Positions 18,025-26,722 of a stretch of DNA of 64,000 bases are shown here, piece after piece. Under the pieces are notes generated by a model, which searched no databases, was not told where the DNA came from, and worked only from the letters and a program-made list of their open reading frames with translations. The DNA comes from Eubacteriales bacterium mix99 (GTDB lineage: Bacteria; Bacillota; Clostridia; Caldicoprobacterales; DTU083), in contig CP121690.1 in NCBI GenBank assembly GCA_038396605.1, forward strand, positions 62,001-126,000. The letters run 5' to 3'. Both the position numbers and the translations under genes were made by a program. How positions within the stretch are numbered: the first letter of the stretch is position 1; the number at the start of each line of letters is the position of its first letter.

Positions 18025-18831
18025 TCAAATCAATGTTTTCATATAGGAAATAAAAGAGGGGACAGCAATTTCCGGCTCCGCAAGATCCGGATGCCATTTC
18101 TTTTCCCATTCCAGAGACAGGTACCCGTCATAATGATGCTGTTTCAGGATATCCAGACTCTCTCCAATGGGCAGATCCCCTTCGCCGACCAGACACAACT
18201 TCGCACGGGGCCCCTTCCCCCTGGAATCCTTGTAATGGGTATGTCGGATATATTTTCCTAATCGGTCATAGGTCACAGCCATAGGCTCACCGAAAGCCTT
18301 GTAAGGATGATTGACATCCCACAGCACCCCGACTGCCGGGCTGTGAGTATGGGAAAGGACAGCAGAAAGATCATCGGACGCTGCAAAATCCCCATGGGTC
18401 TCAATCAGGACGCAGACATTTTTTCCTTCTGCATACTCTCCCAGCTCCTCCAGACATTTGGCCACCCAGCGTATGGTATGCTGCTTTTCATCCGGATTCG
18501 GAATATTGTTTCCAAATACACGTATGTACGGGACTCCAAGCTCCTGTGCAAGATCGATGGTCGCCTTGCCTTCCTCCATGTTTGTCTGGTAGCCCGATTC
18601 GTCATGAAGACTGCATGAAGTATCCAGACAGATGATCTCCAGCCCCTGCTGTTTTAAATCCTTTTTGGTCTGCTCCAGGTTTTCCGGCAGAAAAGGTCTT
18701 GCTTTGGGGAGAAACATTTCCCCCTCTATCCCGCGGATCTCGATTCCGTCATAACCAAGACGACCCGCTTCTTCCAGGATTTTCTCCCAGGTCCATTCCG
18801 GACAGGACAACGTGGTAAACGAAAACTTCAT
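18025..18831 (-). CDS. Sugar phosphate isomerase/epimerase family protein (xylose isomerase-like TIM barrel)
   Basis: A 268-residue TIM-barrel protein of the AP endonuclease 2/xylose isomerase-like superfamily, which isomerises or epimerises sugars and inosose-type compounds. Typical segments are FSFTTLSCPEWTWEKIL, YDGIEIRG, YIRVFGNNIP, VLIETHGDFA, VGVLWDVNHPY and YLSLEWEKKWHPDL; Glu, Asp, His and Glu in the last ones form the metal site. The ATG at 18831 is preceded by GGAGGG, while the in-frame ATG nine codons earlier has no ribosome binding site. It appears to be a single-gene unit with its own terminator at 17876. The exact substrate cannot be read from the sequence; a second, distinct barrel of the same superfamily is at 29948. 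Confidence 0.85.
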   Translation of the reverse strand: MKFSFTTLSCPEWTWEKILEEAGRLGYDGIEIRGIEGEMFLPKARPFLPENLEQTKKDLKQQGLEIICLDTSCSLHDESGYQTNMEEGKATIDLAQELGVPYIRVFGNNIPNPDEKQHTIRWVAKCLEELGEYAEGKNVCVLIETHGDFAASDDLSAVLSHTHSPAVGVLWDVNHPYKAFGEPMAVTYDRLGKYIRHTHYKDSRGKGPRAKLCLVGEGDLPIGESLDILKQHHYDGYLSLEWEKKWHPDLAEPEIAVPSFISYMKTLI

Positions 18832-18929
18832 CTGGCACCCTCCTCTTGGCGTATACAATTCGTCCTGTGCATATTATAGCTTATTTTCCAGAATACCACA
18901 AGGTAAAATCCAGTTATGTCCAGTTCCCA

Positions 18930-19331
18930 TCAGGCAATACCGAGCTCATCCAGGCTTTTGTGAAGGCGCTCAAAAAGCAGGCCTGCCACAAACCATGCCG
19001 GTGCAAAGGAAAAATTGATATAGCCGTTCATCGCAAACTTTCCCGTATAATGCCAGGGACAGATCCCAAACAGGGAATCCATCAAAAAGCCACTGATGTA
19101 CTCAATGCAGTAAATCAGCAGGACCCAGATCAACCCCCGGATTCCCCATGGCAAATGAGCAATGCGGTCATGGATCCGCTCAAGGAATACGGCACATCCG
19201 TAAATAAAAAACATCCAGATACTGGTATACCCTGAAAGCTTGTAGTTGCCCTGGAGCAGGGAACCGAGACCCGTCCATATGATCTCAATTCCCCAGCCGG
19301 TAAAACCATATAAAATAAATCTTTTCAACAT
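18930..19331 (-). CDS. Small multi-span membrane protein, putative ABC-transporter type IV family
   Basis: A 133-residue integral membrane protein with about four hydrophobic segments. It opens LKRFILYGFTGWGIEIIWTG and carries LIYCIEYISGFLMDSLFGICPWHY and NGYINFSFAPAWFVAGLLFE. The E-Y-SG-L-D-W-Y and NGYI-F-PAW patterns match the Clostridia family annotated as putative ABC-transporter type IV (formerly DUF1113), whose function is unknown. No ATPase or other transporter gene is adjacent. The start codon at 19331 has no strong ribosome binding site. Its 3' end is about 100 bases from the TIM-barrel gene start, so it may be cotranscribed with that gene. Confidence 0.7.
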   Translation of the reverse strand: MLKRFILYGFTGWGIEIIWTGLGSLLQGNYKLSGYTSIWMFFIYGCAVFLERIHDRIAHLPWGIRGLIWVLLIYCIEYISGFLMDSLFGICPWHYTGKFAMNGYINFSFAPAWFVAGLLFERLHKSLDELGIA

Positions 19332-19452
19332 GCCGATATTTTACCCAAATATGAAAATATTAGGTATGGTTTATACTATGGAATATTCTTTCTTTCTCAA
19401 AAAGCCATAAATACAGAGTTGCCGGGTAACCGATCCTGTCCCATTTTCAAAA

Positions 19453-19486
19453 AAATAATCACCCTGCGGTAGCAGGATGATTATTT
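19453..19486 (-). terminator. Intrinsic terminator of the aldo/keto reductase gene
   Basis: Stem AAATAATCA-C-CCTG with complement CAGG-A-TGATTATTT and loop CGGTAG, about 75 bases after the stop at 19561. On the minus strand the descending arm ends GATTATTTTTTTG, a good U-tract. Confidence 0.85.
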
Positions 19487-19560
19487 CAAAATAGTCAGAT
19501 GGGGTGATAATCTTCTTCATCTCTCCATCTATAGAAGATGGAAAATTCTCAACACGTTTG

Positions 19561-20388
19561 TTAAAAATCAAAATGATCCGGATCGCTGCCGGTCCGGTAA
19601 TTTTGATTCAAATCGCTGATAACATCCATGTCCTCCTGCGATAATTCAAAATCAAATACCCTGGAATTCTCGATAATCCGATCCTTATGAACGGATTTCG
19701 GGATGGTAACGACTCCATTTTGCAGATCCCAGCGCAGTATGATCTGTGTCGGTGATTTTCCGTATTTTTCTCCCAGCTGCTTCAGAACAGGCTGATCCAG
19801 TTGTCCATGAAGCAACGGACTGTATGCTTCGAACTGTATTTTTTTATTCTTGCAGAACTTGCGCAAGTCTACCTGAGTCAGCAGCGGATGAAACTCCACC
19901 TGGTCCACCATGGGAATAACATGAGCGCTTTCCGTCAGATCATCCAGATGATGGGGATGGAAATTGCACACTCCGATTGCCCGTACCCGTCCGTCTTTAT
20001 ACAATTTTTCCATGGCGCGCCAGGAATCCTTGTATTTTCCCTTCACCGGCCAGTGAATCAGATACAAATCCAGATAATCCAGCTTCAGCTTTTCCATACT
20101 GCGGTCAAACGCCTTCAGGGCAGAATCATACCCCTGATCCCCGTTCCACAGTTTTGTCGTAATAAACAGCTCTTTCCGCGGCACTCCGCAGTCCCGGATC
20201 GCATTGCCGACTCCCTCTTCATTGCCATAGACCGCAGCTGTATCAATGGACCGATACCCGGCTTCCACGGCATATTTTACAGCGTTCTCCACCTCCTGGC
20301 CGTCTTTCGCCTGCCATACGCCAAGGCCCATGACGGGCATTTTCACGCCATTCTGCAATGTTACGGTACTGGTCAGACTGTTCAGCAT
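19561..20388 (-). CDS. Aldo/keto reductase
   Basis: NADPH-dependent oxidoreductase of the AKR superfamily, about 275 residues, cytoplasmic. The catalytic tetrad is visible: Asp and Tyr in RSIDTAAVYGNEEGVG, Lys in ITTKLWNGD and His in LYLIHWPVKGKYKDSW. The signature VRAIGVCNFHPHHL and the cofactor-binding TIPKSVHKDRIIEN near the C-terminus are complete. The frame is open for 32 codons upstream, but MLNSLTSTVTLQNG at 20388 fits the family start; AAAGGA lies about ten bases upstream. Relatives reduce 2,5-diketogluconate, methylglyoxal and various sugar aldehydes, so the substrate is left open. It is a single gene with its own terminator at 19453. Confidence 0.9.
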   Translation of the reverse strand: MLNSLTSTVTLQNGVKMPVMGLGVWQAKDGQEVENAVKYAVEAGYRSIDTAAVYGNEEGVGNAIRDCGVPRKELFITTKLWNGDQGYDSALKAFDRSMEKLKLDYLDLYLIHWPVKGKYKDSWRAMEKLYKDGRVRAIGVCNFHPHHLDDLTESAHVIPMVDQVEFHPLLTQVDLRKFCKNKKIQFEAYSPLLHGQLDQPVLKQLGEKYGKSPTQIILRWDLQNGVVTIPKSVHKDRIIENSRVFDFELSQEDMDVISDLNQNYRTGSDPDHFDF

Positions 20389-20584
20389 TCCCTGCACATC
20401 CTTTCTCTCATTTTGCAACTCTGTTTTCCGGTATGTTATCCTTTTGTTCTTTCCCTTATTCCTCTCATGGTTATGTAAGGGCACTGTTCCTTCTGCACCC
20501 TATTCCCATCGTCTCTTATTTCATTATTATATACCACATATTGCAGAGGCTGAAACAGAAACATGAAAATTTAGCCACTTTTTT

Positions 20585-23500
20585 CTATTTTTTCACCTTC
20601 AGCAAAAAAGTCCGGATTTCATACGGCCGGATTTCAAAGGAAAAACTGCTGCCCTTCAACGGAATCTCCGCCAGGGGCTTTTCCATCAGGTCACACTCGA
20701 TGACTTCCTCCAGGTCCCTGAAGAACGTCAGATTCACCTTACTTCTCCGGTTGTAGCATTCATACATCCGAACGACAATCGCCCCGCTGTCTTCTGCTTT
20801 TTTAACCGTATCAATGACCACATTGGGGCAGTCCACCTTGATCATGGAGAGGTTCCCCGGCAGCACTTCACTGCTGTCGCTGCCGTCTCCCCGGCCAATC
20901 GCCGTGTGCAGGGGCACATTCAAACGGTAAGCCATCGGTACGGTGCCTCCTTCTCTCCAGCTTTCCGCATGGGGATACAGGGAATAGGTAAATTCATGCT
21001 CGCCCCGGTCCGCCTTCGGATTCGGATCCATGCCGGATTTCAAAAGTGTCAGACGCATATTGCCGTCCCGGATATCATGACCATATTTGCAGTCATTCAG
21101 CAGACTGACACCGTAACCATCCTCCGACAGATCCGCCCATTTCTGCGCGCAAACTTCAAACCTTGCCGTATCCCAGGAGGTGTTCCAGTGCGTGGGCCTT
21201 TCCACGTTGCCAAACTGAATCTCATATGTTGCCTTATCAGAATGCACATCAACGGGAAAAGCCGCTTTCAACAGAATCCGATCCTCTTTCCAGTCCACAT
21301 GGGTTTGAAAATCGATCCTTGGAATATCCCGGTACAGGATCATATCCTGCACGATGGTGGAGTCCAGAAATTTCCTTGTAATGCGAAGTCTGCCCCGGAT
21401 CGGTCCTGTCTCCAGAACCTCCATTTCCTGCACATCGTCCACTTCCCACATTTTCTCCTGGTAGTAGATATCAATGTCCCAATTGTCAAAACTCATGGGC
21501 CGGTCCTCGAAAGCCTGGATCACATTGCCTCTTTCCTTTCCCGAAAGGACCTGCCGCCGATTCTTTTTGTCAAACAGGGAGATAATGGTTCCTTTCTCAT
21601 CCAGTTCCACACGGAAAAACGGATTTTCCATGCAGTTCTTTGTGATGCTCAGATCCCCCTGACAGAGGGATGCCTCCTCCGGCTTCCCGGTATCCGCCCC
21701 GGATGCCTCCCGAATCCGGTAGGCCCGGTATCCTTTCGCCGGAATATTTTTAATATAAACAAGTGCCCTGTCGGCATCCCCATCCTTTATGATCTGAAAC
21801 GGCACAACCGCATCGTCTTCGTCCCATATTTCAGGATCCTTCATGCCTTCGGGCAGTGCAAAGGATGCCATATCGTCCCGGGGAAAGGACAGGGTGTTGA
21901 ATATGACCAGCGTAAGGTCCTTCTGCGGATCCTTTTGGCGGATATGACCGGCAAGGAACTGAAGCGATGTATGCAGCAGCTCCCGGCCATTTGCCAAAAT
22001 CTTTTCATATTGCCTGTGGGAATCCTGGTACACTTCATAAATGGCGGATCCCGGTATAATGTCATGGAACTGATTCAAAAGGATTTTCTCCCAGCCCAGG
22101 TTGATCCGGTCCTGCGGATACTCCCTGCCAAAAGCACTGCAAAGGGAAGACAGCATCTCCACATCCTGATACAGCAATTCACTTTTGCGGTTGAACCGCT
22201 TGTTCTTTGCCATGGAAGTATAGGTTCCGCGGTGATATTCCAGATACAGCTCCCCTACCCATTTGGGAAGGTGCTTATTCCCACTCACTGTTTTCTCCAG
22301 TTTATGGAAATAGTCCCGGGCCGTCCCCATCTTTACCTTCGGACAGCCAGGGATTCCCTTTGCCATCCTTCTGGCATTTTCCAGCATATCAATGGTCGGA
22401 CCTCCGCCTCCGTCTCCATGGCCGAAGGAAATCAGAACGTCGTTGTTGATCTCCTTCTGCTGGTATCTCTGCCAGGCACCCATGACCTGGGACGGATTCA
22501 GATAGCCGTTATAAGTGGTAAAGTGGGATTTAATCTCCTTCTGGTAATCACATGTCGTGACAAAATGGGTCAGAATCTCCGTACCGTCGATACCTTTCCA
22601 TAGAAAGGTATCGTAGGGAAGCTTATTGAACTGGTTCCAGGCAATCTTGGTCGTTGTAAAGTACCGGATACCCGATTTTTTCATAATCTGGGGAAGAGCG
22701 GCACTGTAACCGAACACATCCGGAAGCCACAGGATTTCATTTGTTACGCCGAACTCCTTTTTAAAAAACCGGGTGCCGAAAAGAATCTGACGAACCAGGG
22801 ATTCCCCGGAAGTGAGATTGCAGTCCGCTTCCAGCCACATGGCGCCTTCCGGCTCCCACCGGCCTTCCCGGACCCGCTCTTTGACTTTTTCATAGACTTC
22901 CGGATGATCTTCCTTTAAGAATTGATACAACTGAGGCTGGCTGGACATAAACAGATATTCCGGATATTCCTTCATCAGCTTCAGCACGGTGGAAAAGCTC
23001 CGGGCCGTCTTTTCCCTGGTCCGGGCAAGGGTCCACAGCCAAGCTACATCAATATGGGTATGCCCGACGCAGGTGGCAATGACATCCTCCTGTCCGCACC
23101 TTTTCCCGTAAAACTCCGACTCCATAAACTTCCGTGCCCGTTCCACGGATTGATAAAAATCTGTGGAGCCGGGTTTGCGCAAATCCAGCAGATTTACCGT
23201 ATCGTTCAAGGCGTTCAGAATATCCACCCGGTTTTTATCATTCTCATCCAGCCGGTCGGCAATCTCCAGCGGCACGGAAAGATCAAACCACAGATCCTTT
23301 ACGTTTTCTTCCAATGCAGCGACAGTCAATTTCAAATCGTCTATCCCATCGGTATATGCAGAAAGATCAATCTGGACAGTAACCCCCTTCTCGGCAGAAT
23401 GATCCAGAATCACCACTTTGTGATTCCCGTCCACCCCCTGGACAACCTCATCGTTCACATACAGCAACAACTGAGGATTTCCTGCACCCCAGCCGCTGCC

Positions 23501-23767
23501 GCCCGTCTGGATCCGGATCACCACTGTACGTCCATCCAATGCATCCGGCATCTGAAAAACCGTCCGAAACCAGGCATGGACACCCCGGCCGCCCCAGCTG
23601 CCGCCGGTTTGGTAATCCTGCCACGGGGAAGGATCCTGCTCCGCATCCTGCAGAGTCCGAAAATCCCCTGTCTTCATTTGAAAGGATCGAATTTCCACTG
23701 CATCGGAAAACATCCGGCGCATCAGTTCCTCCATCACTTTTCTGGTGCGCTCCATTACAAAAAACAT
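20585..23767 (-). CDS. Alpha-mannosidase, GH38 family
   Basis: Large retaining exo-alpha-mannosidase, 1060 residues, cytoplasmic (no signal peptide). An N-terminal beta domain with GGSWGGRGVHAWFRTVFQ precedes the catalytic barrel. The zinc motif is GHTHIDVAWLW (His 236 or 238 and Asp 240), and the nucleophile Asp is near 350 in WLPDVFGYSAALPQI. The acid/base region SFGHGDGGGGPT and the C-terminal segments FDKKNRRQVLSG and YECYNRRSKVNLTF complete the family pattern. The ATG at 23767 follows AAGGGGGC by seven bases. Bacterial GH38 enzymes of this type degrade mannosyl oligosaccharides imported from N-glycans or mannans. It is followed by an aldo/keto reductase 196 bases away and preceded by the GH172 gene, which suggests a glycan-catabolic cluster. 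Confidence 0.93.
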   Translation of the reverse strand: MFFVMERTRKVMEELMRRMFSDAVEIRSFQMKTGDFRTLQDAEQDPSPWQDYQTGGSWGGRGVHAWFRTVFQMPDALDGRTVVIRIQTGGSGWGAGNPQLLLYVNDEVVQGVDGNHKVVILDHSAEKGVTVQIDLSAYTDGIDDLKLTVAALEENVKDLWFDLSVPLEIADRLDENDKNRVDILNALNDTVNLLDLRKPGSTDFYQSVERARKFMESEFYGKRCGQEDVIATCVGHTHIDVAWLWTLARTREKTARSFSTVLKLMKEYPEYLFMSSQPQLYQFLKEDHPEVYEKVKERVREGRWEPEGAMWLEADCNLTSGESLVRQILFGTRFFKKEFGVTNEILWLPDVFGYSAALPQIMKKSGIRYFTTTKIAWNQFNKLPYDTFLWKGIDGTEILTHFVTTCDYQKEIKSHFTTYNGYLNPSQVMGAWQRYQQKEINNDVLISFGHGDGGGGPTIDMLENARRMAKGIPGCPKVKMGTARDYFHKLEKTVSGNKHLPKWVGELYLEYHRGTYTSMAKNKRFNRKSELLYQDVEMLSSLCSAFGREYPQDRINLGWEKILLNQFHDIIPGSAIYEVYQDSHRQYEKILANGRELLHTSLQFLAGHIRQKDPQKDLTLVIFNTLSFPRDDMASFALPEGMKDPEIWDEDDAVVPFQIIKDGDADRALVYIKNIPAKGYRAYRIREASGADTGKPEEASLCQGDLSITKNCMENPFFRVELDEKGTIISLFDKKNRRQVLSGKERGNVIQAFEDRPMSFDNWDIDIYYQEKMWEVDDVQEMEVLETGPIRGRLRITRKFLDSTIVQDMILYRDIPRIDFQTHVDWKEDRILLKAAFPVDVHSDKATYEIQFGNVERPTHWNTSWDTARFEVCAQKWADLSEDGYGVSLLNDCKYGHDIRDGNMRLTLLKSGMDPNPKADRGEHEFTYSLYPHAESWREGGTVPMAYRLNVPLHTAIGRGDGSDSSEVLPGNLSMIKVDCPNVVIDTVKKAEDSGAIVVRMYECYNRRSKVNLTFFRDLEEVIECDLMEKPLAEIPLKGSSFSFEIRPYEIRTFLLKVKK

Positions 23768-24014
23768 GATCTGCCCCCTTCTTGTTTTGATCCCCGCTCC
23801 GCAGCAGGAACGGAGATCCTACGGATTGAATCAAATATATCATAACATAACAGGTATGGAATTACAATTTTTTTCGTCATATTTCCTTGAAGTAATGGTA
23901 CCCGATCCTAATATATCATGACATGACATATGAGCACGTGCAGGACCTATGTTGGTTCCTGATTTGCCTGCTGTCTGCCAAAACTCAGCAATTTTCTTCG
24001 GATACAAGCAGCCA

Positions 24015-25100
24015 TCAGATAATCTCCAGTGCATCATCGTCCGGCAAAGGCGGAAATTTCTCTGCCGGGAGGGTTTGATACCAATATGCCACAGAAGAAA
24101 TGTCATCCTGCAGGGGCAGATAACGGCCGCCGCTTCTCCAGCCCAATGCCTGAACCGTGACCCTGAGATCCGTTTCAAAACGAATGGGATCCGCAATATG
24201 CCAGCGGTACATGCCGAATCGGGTCTGGGAATTGTATACACCGTCCGGTCGGATCACCTGAGGCAATCCGGCATAGGCAGTCGAAAACTCTTCGTATTGA
24301 TGAGTTGCCTTGTTTTCAAAATTATAGGATCCGCAAAAATAATCCTCCGTGCCGGTGCCACAAATGGTGGGATACGCACGGTCTTCGTCCAGGTAGAATT
24401 TGACTTCCCCTTCTCCCCACCAGCCGTTATTGTTGGAGCCCCAGCACATATAGACGCCTACATACTGCCCTTTCCCGTGAACTCCATCCAGAATGGTATA
24501 GACTTCTCTGTAGGGCAGAGGATTTACCCTGCGGAACCGGGCATGAAAATACAGTGCATCTACCGGTACCTCCGTCAGGCAGTAGTCAATCTGATAATAA
24601 ATTGTGGATACCTCATCCGTCCGGTTCTCCAAAGTAATTCTGCATCCTTTCCGGAAGGGCATCTGCCAGTAGCAGTTGAAGGCACTGCCAGGATTTACAC
24701 AGACTGCCAGGGAATTCACAGGCGCATAAACGCCCCACCCGCAGGCAAAAAAATCACCAATGGGACACTCCACAGACGGATTGTCCTGCCCGTCCCAGTA
24801 TATGCGGAGAATCAAATGCCGTAAGTTTCCCACCGGAGTCAGCCAGATATGCTGAATACAGCCCGGTCCGTCTATCCCGGCCAGAGAAAAGGTACTGTGG
24901 GGCCTGATATGGATGAAAGGGTTTACCTTCCAACCCTTGCCCAGCTCCCGGGCCGGCGCTCCTGCCGTTCCGTCTGCCAGCTCACATCGGGCACCTCCGC
25001 CCTTTTCGCCGGTAAGGTTCTCCGGGCTGATGGACCTTGTTTTTGCGTTGGATGCCAGAAATAAATTGCTCATGTTGGTTCCGATTCCGTGAAACATCAT
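24015..25100 (-). CDS. GH172 (DUF2961) glycoside hydrolase-like protein
   Basis: A 361-residue protein of the DUF2961 family, part of which is now GH172 (alpha-D-fructofuranosidase, difructose anhydride and alpha-D-arabinofuranan-acting enzymes). Visible features are NLTGEKGGGA, ILRIYWDGQDNPSVECPIGDFF, the GEGEVKFYLDED acidic segment, CGTGTEDYFCGSYNF and the C-terminal YRWHIADPIRF. The Glu residues in GEGE and TGTEDYF lie about where the catalytic pair of GH172 is reported. There is no signal peptide. The ATG at 25100 follows AAGGAGG; earlier frame starts lack a site. It lies 247 bases upstream of the GH38 mannosidase gene on the same strand. Substrate specificity within GH172 cannot be assigned. 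Confidence 0.85.
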   Translation of the reverse strand: MMFHGIGTNMSNLFLASNAKTRSISPENLTGEKGGGARCELADGTAGAPARELGKGWKVNPFIHIRPHSTFSLAGIDGPGCIQHIWLTPVGNLRHLILRIYWDGQDNPSVECPIGDFFACGWGVYAPVNSLAVCVNPGSAFNCYWQMPFRKGCRITLENRTDEVSTIYYQIDYCLTEVPVDALYFHARFRRVNPLPYREVYTILDGVHGKGQYVGVYMCWGSNNNGWWGEGEVKFYLDEDRAYPTICGTGTEDYFCGSYNFENKATHQYEEFSTAYAGLPQVIRPDGVYNSQTRFGMYRWHIADPIRFETDLRVTVQALGWRSGGRYLPLQDDISSVAYWYQTLPAEKFPPLPDDDALEII

Positions 25101-25165
25101 GCGACTCCTCCTTATCCATACGAACACACGATTACAAATAAATTATAAAGGAATCGCCCGGAAAG

Positions 25166-25651
25166 TCAATGATATTCGGCACGCCGCCTGCCCCTCGCCA
25201 GATAAAACGCACAGCAGAGCAGAACGGCCAGCAGTACACCGCAGCTGTCGATCAGCATATCCCGAACCTGGCAGCTTCGCCCGGGAACAAACAACTGATG
25301 CAGTTCATCTGTTGCCGCATAGGCCATGCCGGCCGCCTGTGCCCTGAGACCTGTCCGCAAGCCGCTCCGGGGAGACGGTCTTCTGGAAGCCGGGCGGAAT
25401 GCTGCAAAAAACAAAGCCCCCAAAACGGCAAATTCCAGAAAGTGTGCTGATTTTCTTACAAACAAATGCAAATCAAAACGATCCGTATTGATATTTAAAA
25501 ATCCTGCCATTGATTCGATGATCTGTGTGATTCCCCCGCTCATCCGGGAAGAATCGTTCCCCGGCTGATGGGAGAAGGCAAAAATGATGCACATCCACAG
25601 AACAGGGAGAGTCCATACATACCTGGTGTTTTTCCTATCCGTTTGTTTCAT
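25166..25651 (-). CDS. VanZ family membrane protein
   Basis: A 161-residue integral membrane protein of the VanZ family. Four hydrophobic segments are visible: the first with WTLPVLWMCIIFAFSHQPG, then KSAHFLEFAVLGALFFAAF, then GMAYAATDELHQLFVPGRSCQVRDMLID, then a C-terminal LLAVLLCCAFYLA. The FSHQ, RKSAHF-EF and DE-HQ-F-PGR motifs define the family. VanZ was named from the teicoplanin-resistance cluster, but most members, like this one, stand alone, and the general function is not known. Weak AAAGGA lies about 15 bases before the ATG at 25651. It is separated from agrD by a terminator at 25681, so it is either read through at low level or has its own promoter. Confidence 0.9.
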   Translation of the reverse strand: MKQTDRKNTRYVWTLPVLWMCIIFAFSHQPGNDSSRMSGGITQIIESMAGFLNINTDRFDLHLFVRKSAHFLEFAVLGALFFAAFRPASRRPSPRSGLRTGLRAQAAGMAYAATDELHQLFVPGRSCQVRDMLIDSCGVLLAVLLCCAFYLARGRRRAEYH

Positions 25652-25680
25652 TCCGTTTTTTTGATTTTCCTTTCAACTTA

Positions 25681-25725
25681 AAAAAAGGGCCTGCACTGTT
25701 GAAGATATCAACAGTGCATGTCCCA
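25681..25725 (-). terminator. Intrinsic terminator after agrD
   Basis: Stem with perfect 10-base arms TGCACTGTTG and CAACAGTGCA, extended by GGGaCA/TGcaGGCCC-type outer pairs, followed on the minus strand by CCCTTTTTTTAAG. It separates the agrBD unit from the VanZ gene. Confidence 0.9.
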
Positions 25726-25745
25726 TTGGCCCGATTGGATTGGAG

Positions 25746-25880
25746 TTACTCCCTGCGCAGGACTTTGGGCTCTTCCGGTTGATAGAACCAGATCCAGCAT
25801 GCAGAAGCAGATGCCATGGTAGCAAGGAATGTCAGGAAACCAGCACATACGGTTGCGGCCTTCACGATGGACTTTTTCAC
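25746..25880 (-). CDS. agrD: AgrD-like cyclic peptide autoinducer precursor
   Basis: A 44-residue peptide too short for most gene finders. It has an amphipathic, positively charged N-terminus (MKKSIVKAATVC), a hydrophobic middle (GFLTFLATMASASA), a core ACWIWFY and an acidic recognition tail QPEEPKVLRRE. This is the layout of clostridial AgrD precursors, whose tail also carries a QPEEP-type motif. By position the mature signal should be a thiolactone ring of Cys-Trp-Ile-Trp-Phe with an optional short N-terminal tail. The GTG start at 25880 overlaps the TGA stop of agrB as GTGA, so translation is coupled, and AAAGGAGG lies nine bases upstream inside agrB. A terminator follows at 25681. No agrC or agrA is present in the window. 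Confidence 0.85.
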   Translation of the reverse strand: MKKSIVKAATVCAGFLTFLATMASASACWIWFYQPEEPKVLRRE

Positions 25881-26548
25881 GCTCTAACGCCTCCTTTCCA
25901 CGGATTAAATTTTATTAAGAGAGAATCCATCCAGCAGATGACCCGGTGCATCACCGGGGTAATGCTGAGCGCCTGCCAAAGCATTCCCAGCTGTATGCAG
26001 ACAAGGAACTGAAGTGCCATTTCCGAATCCGCTTTCAGATGAACCTCCCATAATATCGCAGTAAGCAGCTCTGCTGCCATTACAAAGAAGAAGGATGATT
26101 TTTTCAGCCGATACCGGGTATCCGGATTTTTGATCCTTTTGTTCGGACTGTCCGCCGGTGCATACCGATACAGGAAAACGAGAATCAAAGCAAGGGCTCC
26201 TCCTTGAAAAAGAAGAGCAGGCATCCGTGATGAAAAAAGCAGCACATACTTCACAAGAAGGGAAAGTCCTCCAAAGATCAGAACACTGAGTACCGCACAG
26301 CGATAGGGGGAAGTGGCGTGCACCCCTCCGGAAAATTGACGCAACAGGGCAGCTGTCAGTGACAGGACGAGAACCTCCGGCAACGATCCGGCCAGAATAC
26401 CAAACAGAACAATCAGAAGAATGGTAAACAGGGTTTGCAAAAAATTCAGGGCACCATATTCCAGAACTTCCCGATGGTCCTGGTCCAGATTCAGAATAGC
26501 AGCTGTCTTCGATGCAATCGCCTTGCTGGTCTTTTCAATGATGGACAT
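25877..26548 (-). CDS. agrB: AgrB membrane endopeptidase, autoinducer processing
   Basis: Membrane cysteine protease that trims the AgrD C-terminal tail and forms the thiolactone. The 223-residue protein has a basic amphipathic N-terminus and about five to six membrane spans. The active-site segment reads LLRQFSGGVHATSPYRC, placing His at 77 and Cys at 84, the same numbers and spacing as the catalytic pair of Staphylococcus aureus AgrB. A KRIKNPDTRYRLKKSS loop lies between the later spans. The ATG at 26548 has AGGAGAAGG about nine bases away. It overlaps agrD by four bases. A terminator at 26648 insulates it from the UDP-glucose dehydrogenase gene upstream, so agrBD is its own unit. Somewhat longer than typical AgrB (about 190-200). 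Confidence 0.93.
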   Translation of the reverse strand: MSIIEKTSKAIASKTAAILNLDQDHREVLEYGALNFLQTLFTILLIVLFGILAGSLPEVLVLSLTAALLRQFSGGVHATSPYRCAVLSVLIFGGLSLLVKYVLLFSSRMPALLFQGGALALILVFLYRYAPADSPNKRIKNPDTRYRLKKSSFFFVMAAELLTAILWEVHLKADSEMALQFLVCIQLGMLWQALSITPVMHRVICWMDSLLIKFNPWKGGVRA

Positions 26549-26647
26549 TTCAAACCGCCTTCTCCTGCAATTCCCTTATTTACTTATTTATATTTACATA
26601 TATTCTCTTCGACACCGCTCATGAAATTCCTTCCACATAAAAGAAAA

Positions 26648-26687
26648 AACTATAAAAAATGATGAATTCTCACCATTTTTTATAGTT
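26648..26687 (-). terminator. Intrinsic terminator of the UDP-glucose dehydrogenase gene
   Basis: A perfect 14-base inverted repeat (AACTATAAAAAATG and complement) with a 12-base loop, followed on the minus strand by TTTTTCTTTT. It lies 36 bases after the stop at 26723. Confidence 0.85.
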
Positions 26688-26722
26688 CCTCCTGCAAAAT
26701 AAGGCCATCTTCCATCCGGCAA

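Noticed and set aside
17786-18046. An 86-codon open frame on the plus strand
   Set aside because: It runs straight through the perfect terminator at 17876-17917, overlaps the end of the isomerase-like gene and has no ribosome binding site.
20906-22603. A 565-codon open frame antisense to the GH38 gene
   Set aside because: It is a shadow of the mannosidase gene, with no domain, start signal or membrane/secretion pattern that makes sense.
23840-24241. A 133-codon minus-strand frame overlapping the GH172 3' end
   Set aside because: It reads a different frame of the GH172 gene and runs into the intergenic gap; no ribosome binding site or domain.
25166-25651. VanZ as a sign of glycopeptide resistance
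   Set aside because: No vanA/vanH/vanX or regulator genes are present; isolated VanZ-family proteins are common in Bacillota.
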